From Sporothrix humicola (Eukaryota; Ascomycota; Sordariomycetes; Ophiostomatales; Ophiostomataceae), in assembly GCA_021396245.1 (NCBI GenBank), contig WNYE01000017.1:186001-250000 (forward strand): DNA of 64,000 bases, written 5' to 3'. A program made the translations under genes and the position numbers. The notes below the pieces were generated by a model, which did no database searches, was not told where the DNA came from, and worked only from the letters and a program-made list of their open reading frames with translations. Below, in pieces: positions 1 to 10,368 of the stretch (position 1 is its first letter; each line of letters begins with the position of its first letter).

Positions 1-3000
1 GAAGCAGCGATCTGTATTGCCGAACAGCTGCCAGGCTTTCCCAGGCCTTCTGTCAAGGCCTCTCTGGAATCGAAACAGCCTTCCAGGCCTTGGCTTCCTG
101 AAAAGTCCCGAAATGTCCTGCTCGGTGGCCACACACCTGCAATCGGTCACTGATTCTGAAAAGAAGCTTTTGTATGCCTGACAAGCCTGCGGTAGGTATG
201 CACTTGCTTGTTTCTTGCCTGTTTCTCGCTTGATTCTGAACGACCGAAGAAGCCACAGCCACAAACGTGGTGAAGAGAGCAACGCAGGTTTGCTGTATTG
301 GTTTGCTGCGTTATTCTGGAATCAGTCACAGGACGTTGTGAGTAGGCACTTTCGATGCAGCCTCGTCTGAGACATGTGCCTACCTTCCCTTTTGTCTCGA
401 CCAGCCGCATTCCTAGTCGGAAACAAAATTCTCGAGTTGCATCAACCTTCCTGACTTTTCTTGACTTTTTTTTATCATTCACCTTCTTCTCACGCCGCGT
501 GTGACGGTGCCGGTCCCCGCCGTCTCCGCCATCTAGTTTTAATAGACTTGTATAGACTTGAAAGGTTTTCTAGTCCGGCCGATAGTATGTCGTACTTCGG
601 TCCATCATTGTTCTCTCGTTGTTCTATTTTGCTTCCATTGTTCGATGCTCCCTTGACTCCGAAAATCTTTTGCTCTCGTCCCTCTTCCCTCGTGCTCATC
701 CGTGATCGTCTCTGTCAACACGCACGTCGCCCCTTGCGTCCTTTCCGCTCTCGGTATCGCCTGCGTAGGCGCAACTTTAAAAAAAGAAGTCGAGATCTAG
801 ACCATCATGATAAACGCCTTTTTAAAATCTCTTTTTTTTGTCTTTCTTTTTCTCCCTCAACTCATGGTATCTTCACATTTTTTTTACCCGACATTGTTGT
901 CTGTGGCGCTCGGCAGAAGCGTTTAGTGCAGCCTTGAATCCACAAGCCCTTGCCGACAATTGTACTCTGTACATTGGAAGTGTCGCAAAAGAGTGTTGTT
1001 TGTCTCTCTTTCTCTATCATCTCACGCCTTTCGGCGGTCCCTGAAAGAGGAAGGCAGCTGGTTGTTGGGTCGCTCTTCCCTTATTCGTTGTTTTGCGTGT
1101 CTGCTCATTTCGAGTTGGCAGGATGTCCCGTCGGACCAATCATCTTTCACCATTTTAGCACCTAGCTCCCCAAAAAAACGACAGGGGCACGGCCATCCGC
1201 TGGCGGCGGGCGGGTCCCCTGAATCTCGAATCTGGTGAATAACAGCCGCGTGGGAAGGCACGTTTCGTCGATCTCGACGCTGATTGGCTGCCGGCACTCA
1301 GCCTGATGCCCCCACTCACGACCTCCTTCAACCTCAAGAGTACACTATTGACAACATCTCTCCGTCTTCTTCTCCCACAATAGCACCGGCCAATTGCCCA
1401 CGCTTCTCTGAGGCAGGCTACTGGAAAAAGGCTCGGTCACCAAAGTCGTCGTGCCCAAACGTTGCACTCCGCCTCTGCTCCGTGCCCTCCATCCATACCC
1501 TGGGACCTGACGACAACTTCCCCGTCGACTTTCGACTATTCCCCCACCCTCTTTCTCTGTCCTCCCCTCTGCTCTCCGTCTGGACCCAGCCCACACAACG
1601 CCCACCATCGCCTCCCCACTTGGGGTCCAGCTGGACCAGATCTGACCAACGACAGCGTCGAATTCGTCCACGAGCTGCCCTCGTGCTCACATTCTTTTCT
1701 TGAGTCGTTGAGAGAGTCGTCTTCACCAATATTTCTCGGTTCCTTGCCAAAATACTAGCTTCCGGTCTTGTCACTAAAATAGTGTGGGCAACGGCCTTGT
1801 GACTCCTCAGAGCAACGCCACTGTTGGTTTTTGAGGTTTTTGAATCCTTGACCTTTGTTCTTCGATTGGTTGCCAGCTTGAAAGGTGAGCTGCCTGAAAT
1901 TATTTGCATTATTTTCTATTTTTGCTTTCATGAGTATTGAACTTGCTGCCACTCTTACAGAGTACAATCCCTCATGATCATGCTCACTCTCTCATCCTCT
2001 TTCCTATTTCGTCGTTTTCGTGTATTATTTGCTTCCTTTCTCTACTTGTTCGCGACCCTCTCTCGCCCGACGATGTATTCTCTTTTTTCATGTCAAGCAT
2101 TTCCATTTCAACGATACCACCCATCCACTATTCGATCTGGTTTGCCATCGCTCCATCCTCTTGACGTATTCCTTAGTCTTCTCGTGCTCTTTTTCTTGTT
2201 CTCTTGTTCTTCTTGATCTTCCTGGACTGTCTTGGCCGTCTTGGCCAGACTTGGCTTTTCTTCCGTCCACCATCTCTCTGGGCCCCGGGCCATGATCACA
2301 CCCTCTAGCTTTTTATGAATCCTGTAGTCTCGTCTCTTGTTTCTTGCTCTCGTCTATTGTTCTTGCCGCTCCGGCAAAGGCCCTTTGCCCGCCTCCGACC
2401 CTCCCCGACTTTTTTGTCTCTTCTTTCGAGCCTTTTTTTGTCGGTTTTTCTTGCCTTTTACTTTTCTTCTAGACCCGCCCACTTCCACATGCTAGCGAAA
2501 ACGCCACACGCGAGCCGCGTGAAGGCCACACCAGCGAACAAAAGGCAAACCAGAAAAAGACAATGCGACGGCAACGATACACCCCTCCGAGAAAGTATTC
2601 TTATCTCACTTTTTTTGGTGCCTTCGGTCGAACATGCAAGTCGTACGCCCCTCCAAGTTCGTCCCCATTGCCTCCATTATGCTCCATTAGCTCCATCCCA
2701 CACCCACTGCAACCTCAGATGGATTCTCGGATGGTTTGTCTTGTCTGTCTTGACTCTCTTTTGTCCACCTCCCCATTCCCAAAATCAAAATCCTGCAACT
2801 GGCACACGACACACGAGCACGGTCTCGCACCACCTGCTCGCACGACTCGATGGCAGTCAATCTTGGCAAAAACAAGCCCACCAGGCTGCTAGGGCGCCAG
2901 CAACCCGGTCGTCGTGTGTCTTTCTCCGAGTTTGTTCCTTTAAATGACTTTTTTGATGATTTTTATGATTTGGTCTGGTGCCCATGGCCAATGTCTACGC

Positions 3001-4864
3001 CCAGTATCCAATATCCAATGTCTGTTGGTTTATTGCCTCTGGTGTGTTGTCATCTCAGCTACGAAATACTGTGTTTGCCTCTCATCTCCTCGTCTCGGTC
3101 ATTCTTTCTGTGAACGTTTATGCATGTGTGTGTATCTATCTCTCGAGTACTGTCCACTCGTCAGGTCATCTTGAACTTAGTATTTCAGCTCGGTCAGTGT
3201 ATAATTGATTTGTAAATAGTCGAGCTCCTAGGTAAATATCAAGGGCAAGCATCAACAAGCATCGAGGGTATCGGCATCCCGCTATTGTCGATCGCCAAGC
3301 ATGATCGATATCATCAACCCCAGAGAACCGTTGAAGATACACACGACGATGGTCAAGTCTTCTTGGGAAACAAGTCCAAAAAAGCTTGATACCATCTCCC
3401 GGAGGATTCTTTTGCGACGGTGTCGGCACTATTCTTGGGTTTCTTGGAAGCCATCCGGGGAAGTCTTGGTCTTCTTCTTGGTGGTCTTGGAAGTCTTGGT
3501 ATTCTCCAGACATCCTCTAAACATCTCTTGGACTCCTGAACATCCTTGAAGAAAAGCTTGGCTCTCTCTGATCGACTTGATCGTGTACGATAGTGCGCAG
3601 TAACCCGAAGCCATTTTGGATGTCGTGGTCTTGGCCTTCCGGCCCCTCATCGCGTCGACAAGACCCAATATCGACATCAGTATCGAGCCAAGACATTGTC
3701 CAAGACGTGCTACAAAGCTTGTCTTCCTTCTTGGTACTCTGTTGGTCGTCGGTGTCGTGTCCCCTCCCCCCTCTCTATTCCTTCCAGGAAGCTTGGCCGC
3801 ATCGTCGTTCCCGAAGGGTACGTCTTGGCCGGCCCCCTTTCTTACACTCTCTTTTCCCTAAAGGCCCCCCCTTTTCTTCCGTCCCATTTCTGTCCCATTT
3901 CTTTCTTTCTCCTTTCCTTTTCGGTCGACATGTGCTGGGACGGTGCATGTACGTCGTACGGCGACGGGGCACTCAGCATGCAAGCTCGTCTTGTCTGCCT
4001 GCAAGTGCGAGTCCCCCTTTCCCTCCCCCCACGTTCCTTTTTAATCAAATTTCCTGAGAGATGGAGTCGTCCTCAGTAGTCGCAGGTGTGGTCAATTTAT
4101 GCGTTCACATGGGCGTGTGTGAGAGGGGGTGTGGAAGCGTGCCCCAAAGGTGCTGCCCCGTGGTCCCTGGATGTGCCTATTCCCATAATCGCCGCCCATT
4201 TCCGCAATTATCGCGAGTGTCGTTGTTCTTCGTTTGTTCTCCATTGTCGCTATCGCCGTCGTAGACGCCGAACTCTTTCATCCTTCCATTCTTTCGTTCT
4301 TCTCTTCTTCAATGGCCACACAAACCCCACGAGACCGAATCCACGGTCTGTCATAAACGTGCGGCTGATATCCATCTTCACGTCTTCTTCGGCCGTTCCA
4401 TCTGGGGCAAGCCGTACCGCTATATGCGCAGGGCGTGTGCATAAAGAGGTATGAAGATGGGGCAGGGTACTCCATAACGAACACTGAATGTGCTCATCAG
4501 GGCACTTGCACCCGCTGTGGCTTGGCTAGAAGCAGAATATCCCGCGTGCTTGCTTGCTTGTATGCGGCTTCGGTAAAGCTTAGCTTGGCAACGTGAAGCG
4601 TGTTCTTGCCTGTCGTGACCGTGACCGCGTCCGCGTTTGGCGATAGTGCTGCTTAGATGTTGTCCACGAGTTCCTATCGTCAGTTTGTAGGAATCATTCC
4701 ATATGATCACCTCGTCTGATTCCAGTCCCATGTGTCTCTCAGGAAATAAGAAAAAAAATGTGTTGAGCGTGAGCCAAAATGTGTCTTTGATGCTAAAGCA
4801 GTACTTTTCGTCTATGCCTTCACCGTTACCATGTAATCCGCAATCTCCTCGACTCTCCCCTCCC
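1..4864. other. Gene-free, pyrimidine-rich region left of hgh1
   Basis: I see no open frame here with a recognisable domain or coding-like composition. The + strand is dominated by C/T runs, most strongly around 460-900, 1960-2450 and 3840-4050, like the leaders that precede fungal starts. No credible + strand gene follows, because the next gene (hgh1) lies on the - strand and ends at 4865. Around 2210-2260 and 3460-3510 there are imperfect repeats built on CTTGG. A CGTCGTA heptamer sits at 3952-3958. It could be a non-coding transcript, a long 3' region or plain intergenic DNA; the sequence alone does not decide. Confidence 0.55.
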
Positions 4865-6100
4865 CTACACCTCGACTATTCGCTCGTCGTCATCCTCGTC
4901 TTCGACTTCTGTGACACGCGACTCGGGATCCGCGGCAGCGTCCTCGTCGGGTGCCTCGTCCCGCGCCAGCACCTGCACCAGCCGGTCGCAGGCATCGCGC
5001 AGGTCCTCGTTGTCGACGCGCAAGTGTGTCTCGCGGATCAGGGGGTACACTTTGACGGCGCGCATCATTTCGCGGCCGGGCCGTGTCGTCGTCAGGATTG
5101 TCAGGGTCTCGACGTGTGTCTGGAGGATGGAGGCGTCTGGGTCGCGCTGCTTGTCTGGCGGCAGCAACTGAAGATCGGGCAGCATGTCCAGCATCTCGTC
5201 CTCGTCGTAGCTCTCGTTGCCAGCGAGGGGCAAAAGCAGGTATGGCAGAATGTTGATGTCGTCCTCGTCCAGGAACGCCGGGTGCGAGGGAATGTCGAAA
5301 GACACATTCTTGAGTGTGCTGGCAACGCCTTTGCGGCGCACGTCCGACTTGTGCTCGGTGAAGACGCGAATCTTTGTCAGCGGAATGACGTCGTCGTAGG
5401 CCTGCCGCTTGACAAAGTACTGGCGGATCTCGGCGTGCTTGGAGAGATCGGCGAAAAAGTAGGCCAGGTAGTCGTAGTCGGCGTGCTTGTTGTAGCTGCC
5501 GTCGGCGCCCTTGACAAAAAGGTCCATGACTTGGTTGATGACCAGGTCGTCCGAGCCCAGTTCTTTAGGCGCCTCTTGTTTGCGCTCTAGAATCGACTTG
5601 AGGCCGTCCCACTTGGCCAGGTTTGCGAGGAGCATCGCCAGCAGGTTGGCATTAACTTCATTGGGTTTCTGTGTCGTCAGTATGCGTAGCAGGTAGATAT
5701 GAACATGTGTGTGCGTACTCACCACTAATAATAGGAACAGCAGCTCTAGAAACTTGTCGTCCGAGGCCGTGTCCTTGAGGACGTCGGCGTCGCCCGTCAA
5801 GTTGATCAGGTTTGTGAGCGCATGTTCTGCGATTTTGGGGTGGTCCGCGACCAGGATCTTGAGCTCGTTGATGGGCTCGAGGTTGTTGACTTTGAAGATG
5901 GACGGCTGCGAAGTGGAGTACGGTACGAGGTTCTCGACAGCCAGCAGCCGGATCTGCGGGTTCTCGTGGCCGATGAAGCCGACAAGCTAGGCGAGTTAGT
6001 GTGGGCCGTGGATCAGAGATGGAAAAGAGCACATAATTTATGAGTGAGAGATGATTGTAAGAAGAATGTGTAAACGTACCTCCTCCAGTTCGGTCGGCAT
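4865..6100 (-). CDS. hgh1: HGH1 homolog, eEF2-folding cofactor
   Basis: Three exons on the - strand: 6080-6100, 5723-5986 and 4865-5668, giving 362 residues, the usual fungal HGH1 size. Intron 1 (93 nt) runs from GTACGT to CTAG. Intron 2 (54 nt) runs from GTGAGT to ACAG with a CTGAC branch point. Exon 1 codes only for MPTELEE, a typical HGH1 start, and joins in frame to LVGFIGHENPQIRLLAVENL. The protein reads as armadillo-like helices, with the family's C-terminal part (DUF383/DUF384 region) holding VYPLIRETHLRV and ACDRLVQVLARDE around residues 310-340 and a very acidic tail. HGH1 is a cytosolic chaperone that delivers elongation factor eEF2 to the TRiC chaperonin and the Hsp90 cochaperone Cns1 (family knowledge). 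It is transcribed divergently from enp1. The 54-nt intron has no in-frame stop. Confidence 0.9.
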
Positions 6101-6310
6101 TGTGTAGTTGTTATCGTTTGTGTGTGTTGGATGAGAAAATATTGGGTGTAAGTTAGGATCAAAAATCAATCAAAATTATGAGAGCGTTGCAGATGCAAAA
6201 TGCCGGGGTATAAAATGTATTGTCGCAAAGACCAGTGCTCTCAAATATGAAGCTATTCACAGTGTAAAAGCAGACTTTTTGGCAGGAGGGGCAATGACGC
6301 TCTTAAAAAA

Positions 6311-6332
6311 CGTCGCTGTGGCGTCGCTGTGG
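6311..6332. repeat. 11-bp tandem duplication in hgh1/enp1 promoter
   Basis: Two exact adjacent copies of CGTCGCTGTGG, at 6311-6321 and 6322-6332, lie about 210 bp upstream of the hgh1 start and 310 bp upstream of enp1. A role is not known. Confidence 0.85.
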
Positions 6333-6418
6333 CGGGGCAAAATTCCCTGTTTTGGCGGTTTGGTAAGCCTGAAGAACAAGAGGGAAGCAGCGAACCACAG
6401 TGGACTGCGACCCTTCCT

Positions 6419-6428
6419 TTATCGATAA
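6419..6428. promoter_or_regulatory. TTATCGATAA palindrome in hgh1/enp1 promoter
   Basis: A perfect 10-bp palindrome that also contains overlapping inverted GATA cores. The same 10-mer occurs at 8710-8719 upstream of cdc73. I found no other exact copy in the window by eye. Confidence 0.45.
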
Positions 6429-6639
6429 GACTTTTTTTTAGCGTGCATTTTTTTTCTTGCCCACCTTCCCTCTCCCACTACACTGGCCGCACATCACCGC
6501 CCAAATTTGTCCCGCCAAAAGACATTTTTGCAATTCTGCCGACAACCCTCGATCAGGTCGACAATTCACCAATTTGAGCAGAGACTCTCCCAACTACGAA
6601 CATCTCTACTCCCCGATCGAATACCTCCCACCACAAAAT

Positions 6640-8151
6640 ATGCCGAAAGCGGTGTCGCCGGCGGCGCGGCAGTCCCGCCGCCACAACCCGCTCGACGAGG
6701 ATCTGCTTGCCCGCGGTCTGCTGAAACAAAAGGCACCAAAGCGCGGCGGCAACAACGGCAGCGACGACGAGGACGGCCAGGGCTACGTGGACTCCAAGGC
6801 GTCGAAGCGGATTCTGCAGCTGGGCCGCGAGCTCGAGACGGAGGACGACGACGAGATCAAGGCGGCGGCACAAAAACAAAAGGCCGATGCCTTTGGCTTT
6901 GGATCGCGGTTTCCGGGCGAGGACGATGACGAGGAGGAGGATGAACAACAGGGAGAGTTTTCCGGGGGCGATGAGGAGTGGGAGGACGAGGACAAGATGG
7001 GCGACGACGACAACGAGGGCGACCTGGAGCCGGCCGATCTGGCGGCGTTTGACAAGATTGTCGCGGGCCACAAGGACGACGACCCATTACTGAGCAGCGG
7101 GCTGGACCTTCACATTTCGGACAAGGCACGGCCGACAGCAGACGAAGGCGAAGAAGGTGGAGCACCCTCGGCTGGCAGCCGCAACTTGGCCGACATTATC
7201 CTGGCCAAGATTGCCGAGCACGAGGCCGGCCAGCGCGACGGCGGCAGCGGCGGCATGGATTTCGTGCCTGCGGGCCACGGCGCGTTTGGCGCCGACGACG
7301 GCGAGATCGACATCAACCCCAAGGTCGTCGAGGTTTACACCAAGTGTGGCATCCTGTTGTCGCGCTGGACATCGGGCAAACTGCCCAAGCCGCTCAAGAT
7401 CCTCCCGACGGTTCCGCAGTGGGAGACGCTGCTTGAGATTGCCAACCCGGAGGAGTGGTCGCCCAACGCCTGCTACGAAATGACAAAGATTTTTGTCAGT
7501 GCCAAGGCCGAGGTCGGCCGCCGGTTCATGGAGATGGTGATCCTGGACCGCGTGCGCGACGACATTCGCGAGACCAAGAAGTTGAATGTCCATCTCTTTG
7601 CGGCTCTCAAAAAGTCCCTGTTCCGGCCGGCCGCCTTCTTCAAGGGCTTCCTCTTCCCTTTGGTCCTATCCGGCACCACCACCCTCCGCGAGGCCCAGAT
7701 CATCAGCGCCGCCCTCGTCCGCACGTCCATCCCCGTCCTCCACTCCAGCGCCGCCATCAAGGGCCTATGCGACATTGCCGCCGAAATCTCCCCCGACTCC
7801 GAGGGCCAGTCCGCCATCTCGGTCTTCATCAAGGCCCTCCTCGACAAGCGCTACGCCCTGCCCTACCAGGTCGTCGACGCCCTCGTCATCCACTTTATGC
7901 GCGCCCGCGCCACCCCCACTGTCCCGCCCGTCGTCTGGCACCAGAGCTTCCTGCTGTTTGCCCAGCGCTACCACGACTCCATCACGGAAGACCAGCGCGA
8001 GGCCCTGCTGGATCTGCTCCTGACGCATAGCCACGCCGCCATTGGCCCCGAGGTCCGCCGTGAACTGCTGGCCGGCCGTGGCCGCGGCATTCCGGCGGCC
8101 CAGCAGGGCGCCGACTTCGACGGCGATGACACAATGGTCATTGATGCGTGA
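6640..8151 (+). CDS. enp1: ENP1/bystin, 40S ribosome biogenesis factor
   Basis: Single exon, 503 residues, close to yeast Enp1 (483). The start MPKAVSPAARQSRRHNPL was chosen because bystins begin with such a basic segment and the ATG has A at -3; an in-frame ATG at 6457 would add 61 residues that do not resemble the family. Residues 1-40 are basic. Residues 95-135 are a strongly acidic tract (EDDDEEEDEQ, DEEWEDEDK). The conserved bystin domain runs from about 210 to 490, with NPKVVEVYTKCGILLSRW, GKLPKPLKILP, NACYEMTKIF and SLFRPAAFFKGFLFPL. Enp1 joins the small-subunit processome and pre-40S particles in the nucleus and is needed for 18S rRNA maturation and export (family knowledge). It is divergent from hgh1, so two translation-related genes share one promoter region. 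Confidence 0.95.
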   Translation: MPKAVSPAARQSRRHNPLDEDLLARGLLKQKAPKRGGNNGSDDEDGQGYVDSKASKRILQLGRELETEDDDEIKAAAQKQKADAFGFGSRFPGEDDDEEEDEQQGEFSGGDEEWEDEDKMGDDDNEGDLEPADLAAFDKIVAGHKDDDPLLSSGLDLHISDKARPTADEGEEGGAPSAGSRNLADIILAKIAEHEAGQRDGGSGGMDFVPAGHGAFGADDGEIDINPKVVEVYTKCGILLSRWTSGKLPKPLKILPTVPQWETLLEIANPEEWSPNACYEMTKIFVSAKAEVGRRFMEMVILDRVRDDIRETKKLNVHLFAALKKSLFRPAAFFKGFLFPLVLSGTTTLREAQIISAALVRTSIPVLHSSAAIKGLCDIAAEISPDSEGQSAISVFIKALLDKRYALPYQVVDALVIHFMRARATPTVPPVVWHQSFLLFAQRYHDSITEDQREALLDLLLTHSHAAIGPEVRRELLAGRGRGIPAAQQGADFDGDDTMVIDA

Positions 8152-9032
8152 GAGTGCGAGAGAAAAAAGGGTCTTTTTTTGGGTTACGAATGGGGACAGT
8201 GTGGGTCACCGGCACCGGCCTTTGGTACATAATGAGACGTCATGATTTTTACTAAAAAGTTCTGGGACTCGGCGTTGGGCATTGCTTTTTTGTTTTCTTT
8301 GTTTAGAGAAGTATGATTGTATATCATTGAACTATGCGCATTTTCACATATCTTCATGACATCCCTGTGTGTTTGGTCTTGCACGCTACCTATGCTTCGT
8401 AGAGTTTCGACTAAATAATGATGTGGTTTGAAATACAGCACAAGTTGTTGGTTTACTATTATAGTCACTTTGATGCCATTTTATTGACAAATTTATTACC
8501 GGCTCTAATTATGTCGATTTACAACAATATCAGCACATATTCTGCTAAATATATATATCTATAAAACAACCTTAAATAGAAGTAAAATATACAGTACTTA
8601 AATTAAATTACTGAAAAATATATTACCGGCAATTACCTAAACATAATGATGTGTCTGTTGATTCATTGTTGTACGAAAACAGCACATTGAGAAAAGTGGA
8701 TCCATCGCCTTATCGATAACAGCCACGCTATTTTCTCGACCTCCCTGCAAACGACAGCTTTGCCTGGCAGAGAGCATCGCCAGAACCTCAATCACATCCC
8801 ACGAACCAACGCTGCGCCGACCTCGTTCGCACCCTCACCTGTGCCCTCGCGACTCCTCACCTGGCACGCCCATCGATTCTCGAACCGATCCTGCGTCTTC
8901 GCTAGCGAACGCCCGGCCTGCGGGCCACCCTTTCCCCTTTTCTTTCTAAACGACGACGCGACAAAGATCGCCGACATCTTCATCACCCTCTTTTCATCGA
9001 CCTCATTTCCCCCCCACACCCTCCCTCTCACA
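8152..9032. other. Intergenic: enp1 3' end and cdc73 promoter
   Basis: No gene seen. Positions 8460-8650 are a conspicuous A/T-rich patch with runs such as ATATATATAT and two copies of ATTACCGGC (near 8497 and 8622). The TTATCGATAA palindrome lies at 8710-8719. From about 8750 to the cdc73 start the + strand is C-rich and shows no in-frame protein similarity, so it is probably the cdc73 leader. Confidence 0.6.
8710..8719. promoter_or_regulatory. TTATCGATAA palindrome upstream of cdc73
   Basis: This is the second copy of the palindrome found in the hgh1/enp1 promoter, 314 bp before the cdc73 start. The shared position in two promoters suggests a regulatory site; no factor can be named. Confidence 0.4.
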
Positions 9033-10368
9033 ATGGCGACCGCCGACATTGATCCGTTACTCTTCCTGCGGCAGGCAATTGCCGCCGGCACCTCGGTCGT
9101 GCCCACAGCCACCGACGCCGCCGACGCGCCCGAGACGCAGTTGCCGCAGGCTCGTTTCCTGCAGTTTGCTGGCTCGGCCGGCGGTGACCGCACAGCCGTA
9201 CCCGTTGACGCCCCCACGCGCTTCTTTTCAAACGACGCACCGGTCGACCTGCGCTCCATCTACTTTGCGTGGCTCAACCGCGAAGTCGCCATCCACGAGT
9301 ACAATGCGGCCGCCACGCGCCTGAACGAAGAGCTTGCGAGCGTGGGCGCGACGGCGACGGTCCACAAGTTTGCGTTTGTCGAGCGTCTGGACCTTATTAC
9401 GTGGCTTGAGGGCGCGAGCGACGAGAGCGAGTACATCAAGGCCGGCGGCGCGGGCGGCGTTGCGGGTTCTGCACTTGGCGGAGCGTCGGCTGGCGCGGCG
9501 GCAGCATCGGGCGCTGCTGGTTCTCAGGCACTGTCAAGAGCCGGCCGGGGCGCCATGATCGACCCGCGGCTGGCCGTCATCTACAGCGGCGAGCGCCGCA
9601 CGGGCGACCACAACACCGTTCTTCGCGGAATCAAGCCGACAGTAAGTCCTCCCCACCGAATCCAGATAAATTTGACACCCACTAACTCCCCAGGACTTCT
9701 CGCATGTGAGAAAGCTGGCGGTACCGTTCATGTCGCGCAAGCAGGGCGGCGCTGTTCCTGCCGCCGACGCAGCCAAGAAGCTGCCCGGCGCATCGTCACT
9801 GCCGCTCAACCCCAAGGGCGGCCCCAACCGCCGCCCCGACCCCATTATCTTGCTGTCGCCCTCTGCGTCGAGTCTTCTGCGCATGTCAAACATCAAGTCG
9901 TTCTTGGAGTCTGGCCGCTACACGCCCGCCGACAATAGCTCCACCGCCACCATGCTCCACATCATGCGCACCATGAAGGACATTGACCCGAACCGCCCGT
10001 TGCGCTTCATTCTGGTCGAAGGCCCCGAGCAGTTCAAGCCCGAGTACTGGAGCCGCGTGGTCGCCGTCTTCACGACCGGCCAGGCCTGGCAGTTCAAGAG
10101 CTACAAGTGGAACACCCCCGCCGAGCTCTTCAAGCACGTCCAGGGCGTCTATGTCGGCTGGCGCGGCGACCCCGTCCCGCAAGGCGTGCGTGACTGGGGC
10201 CACCGCGTCCTCAACTGCAACATTGACAAGTGGTCCGATCCTAACCTGCCCGGCGCCGATGTCAACCGCTGGCGCGATCGCGAGGTGTCCGAGTCCATCT
10301 GGAGGGCCATCGAGTACAACATGAAGCAAAAGGGCTGGAAGCGCGACTCGGGCGCGACGCTGATTTGA
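9033..10368 (+). CDS. cdc73: CDC73, Paf1 complex subunit
   Basis: Two exons, 9033-9641 and 9694-10368, give 427 residues. The 52-nt intron runs from GTAAGT to CCCCAG with an ACTAAC branch point, and the join reads KPTDFSHVRKLAVPF. The start MATADIDPLLFLRQAI sits in a CACAATGG context and matches the family's N-terminus. Residues 1-150 are the Cdc73 N-terminal region (DLRSIYFAWLNREV, FVERLDLITWLEG), followed by an Ala/Gly-rich linker. Residues from about 253 to 425 are the Ras-like C-terminal domain (PIILLSPSASSLLRMSNIK, FILVEGPEQFKPEYW, VFTTGQAWQFKSYKW). Cdc73 (parafibromin in animals) travels with RNA polymerase II in the Paf1 complex and supports elongation, H2B ubiquitination and histone methylation (family knowledge). 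Reading through the intron shifts the frame, so splicing is required. Confidence 0.95.

Larger units (their letters stand above)
6101..6639. promoter_or_regulatory. Divergent promoter between hgh1 and enp1
   Basis: This 539-bp gap separates two outward-facing starts and must hold both promoters. Visible elements are a direct repeat of the 11-mer CGTCGCTGTGG at 6311-6332, the motif TTTTGGCGG at 6350-6358 with its reverse complement CCGCCAAAA at 6512-6520, and the palindrome TTATCGATAA at 6419-6428. C/T-rich sequence at 6430-6480 and 6570-6630 precedes the enp1 start. Factor identities are unknown. Confidence 0.6.

Noticed and set aside
4703..5590. 295-residue open frame on + over hgh1
   Set aside because: It is antisense to the conserved hgh1 last exon and shows no protein family; long antisense frames arise from G/C-rich third codon positions.
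8760..9032. N-terminal extension of CDC73 in the open frame before 9033
   Set aside because: The extension reads as unstructured leader sequence; the ATG at 9033 has a good context and begins with the family's conserved N-terminus.
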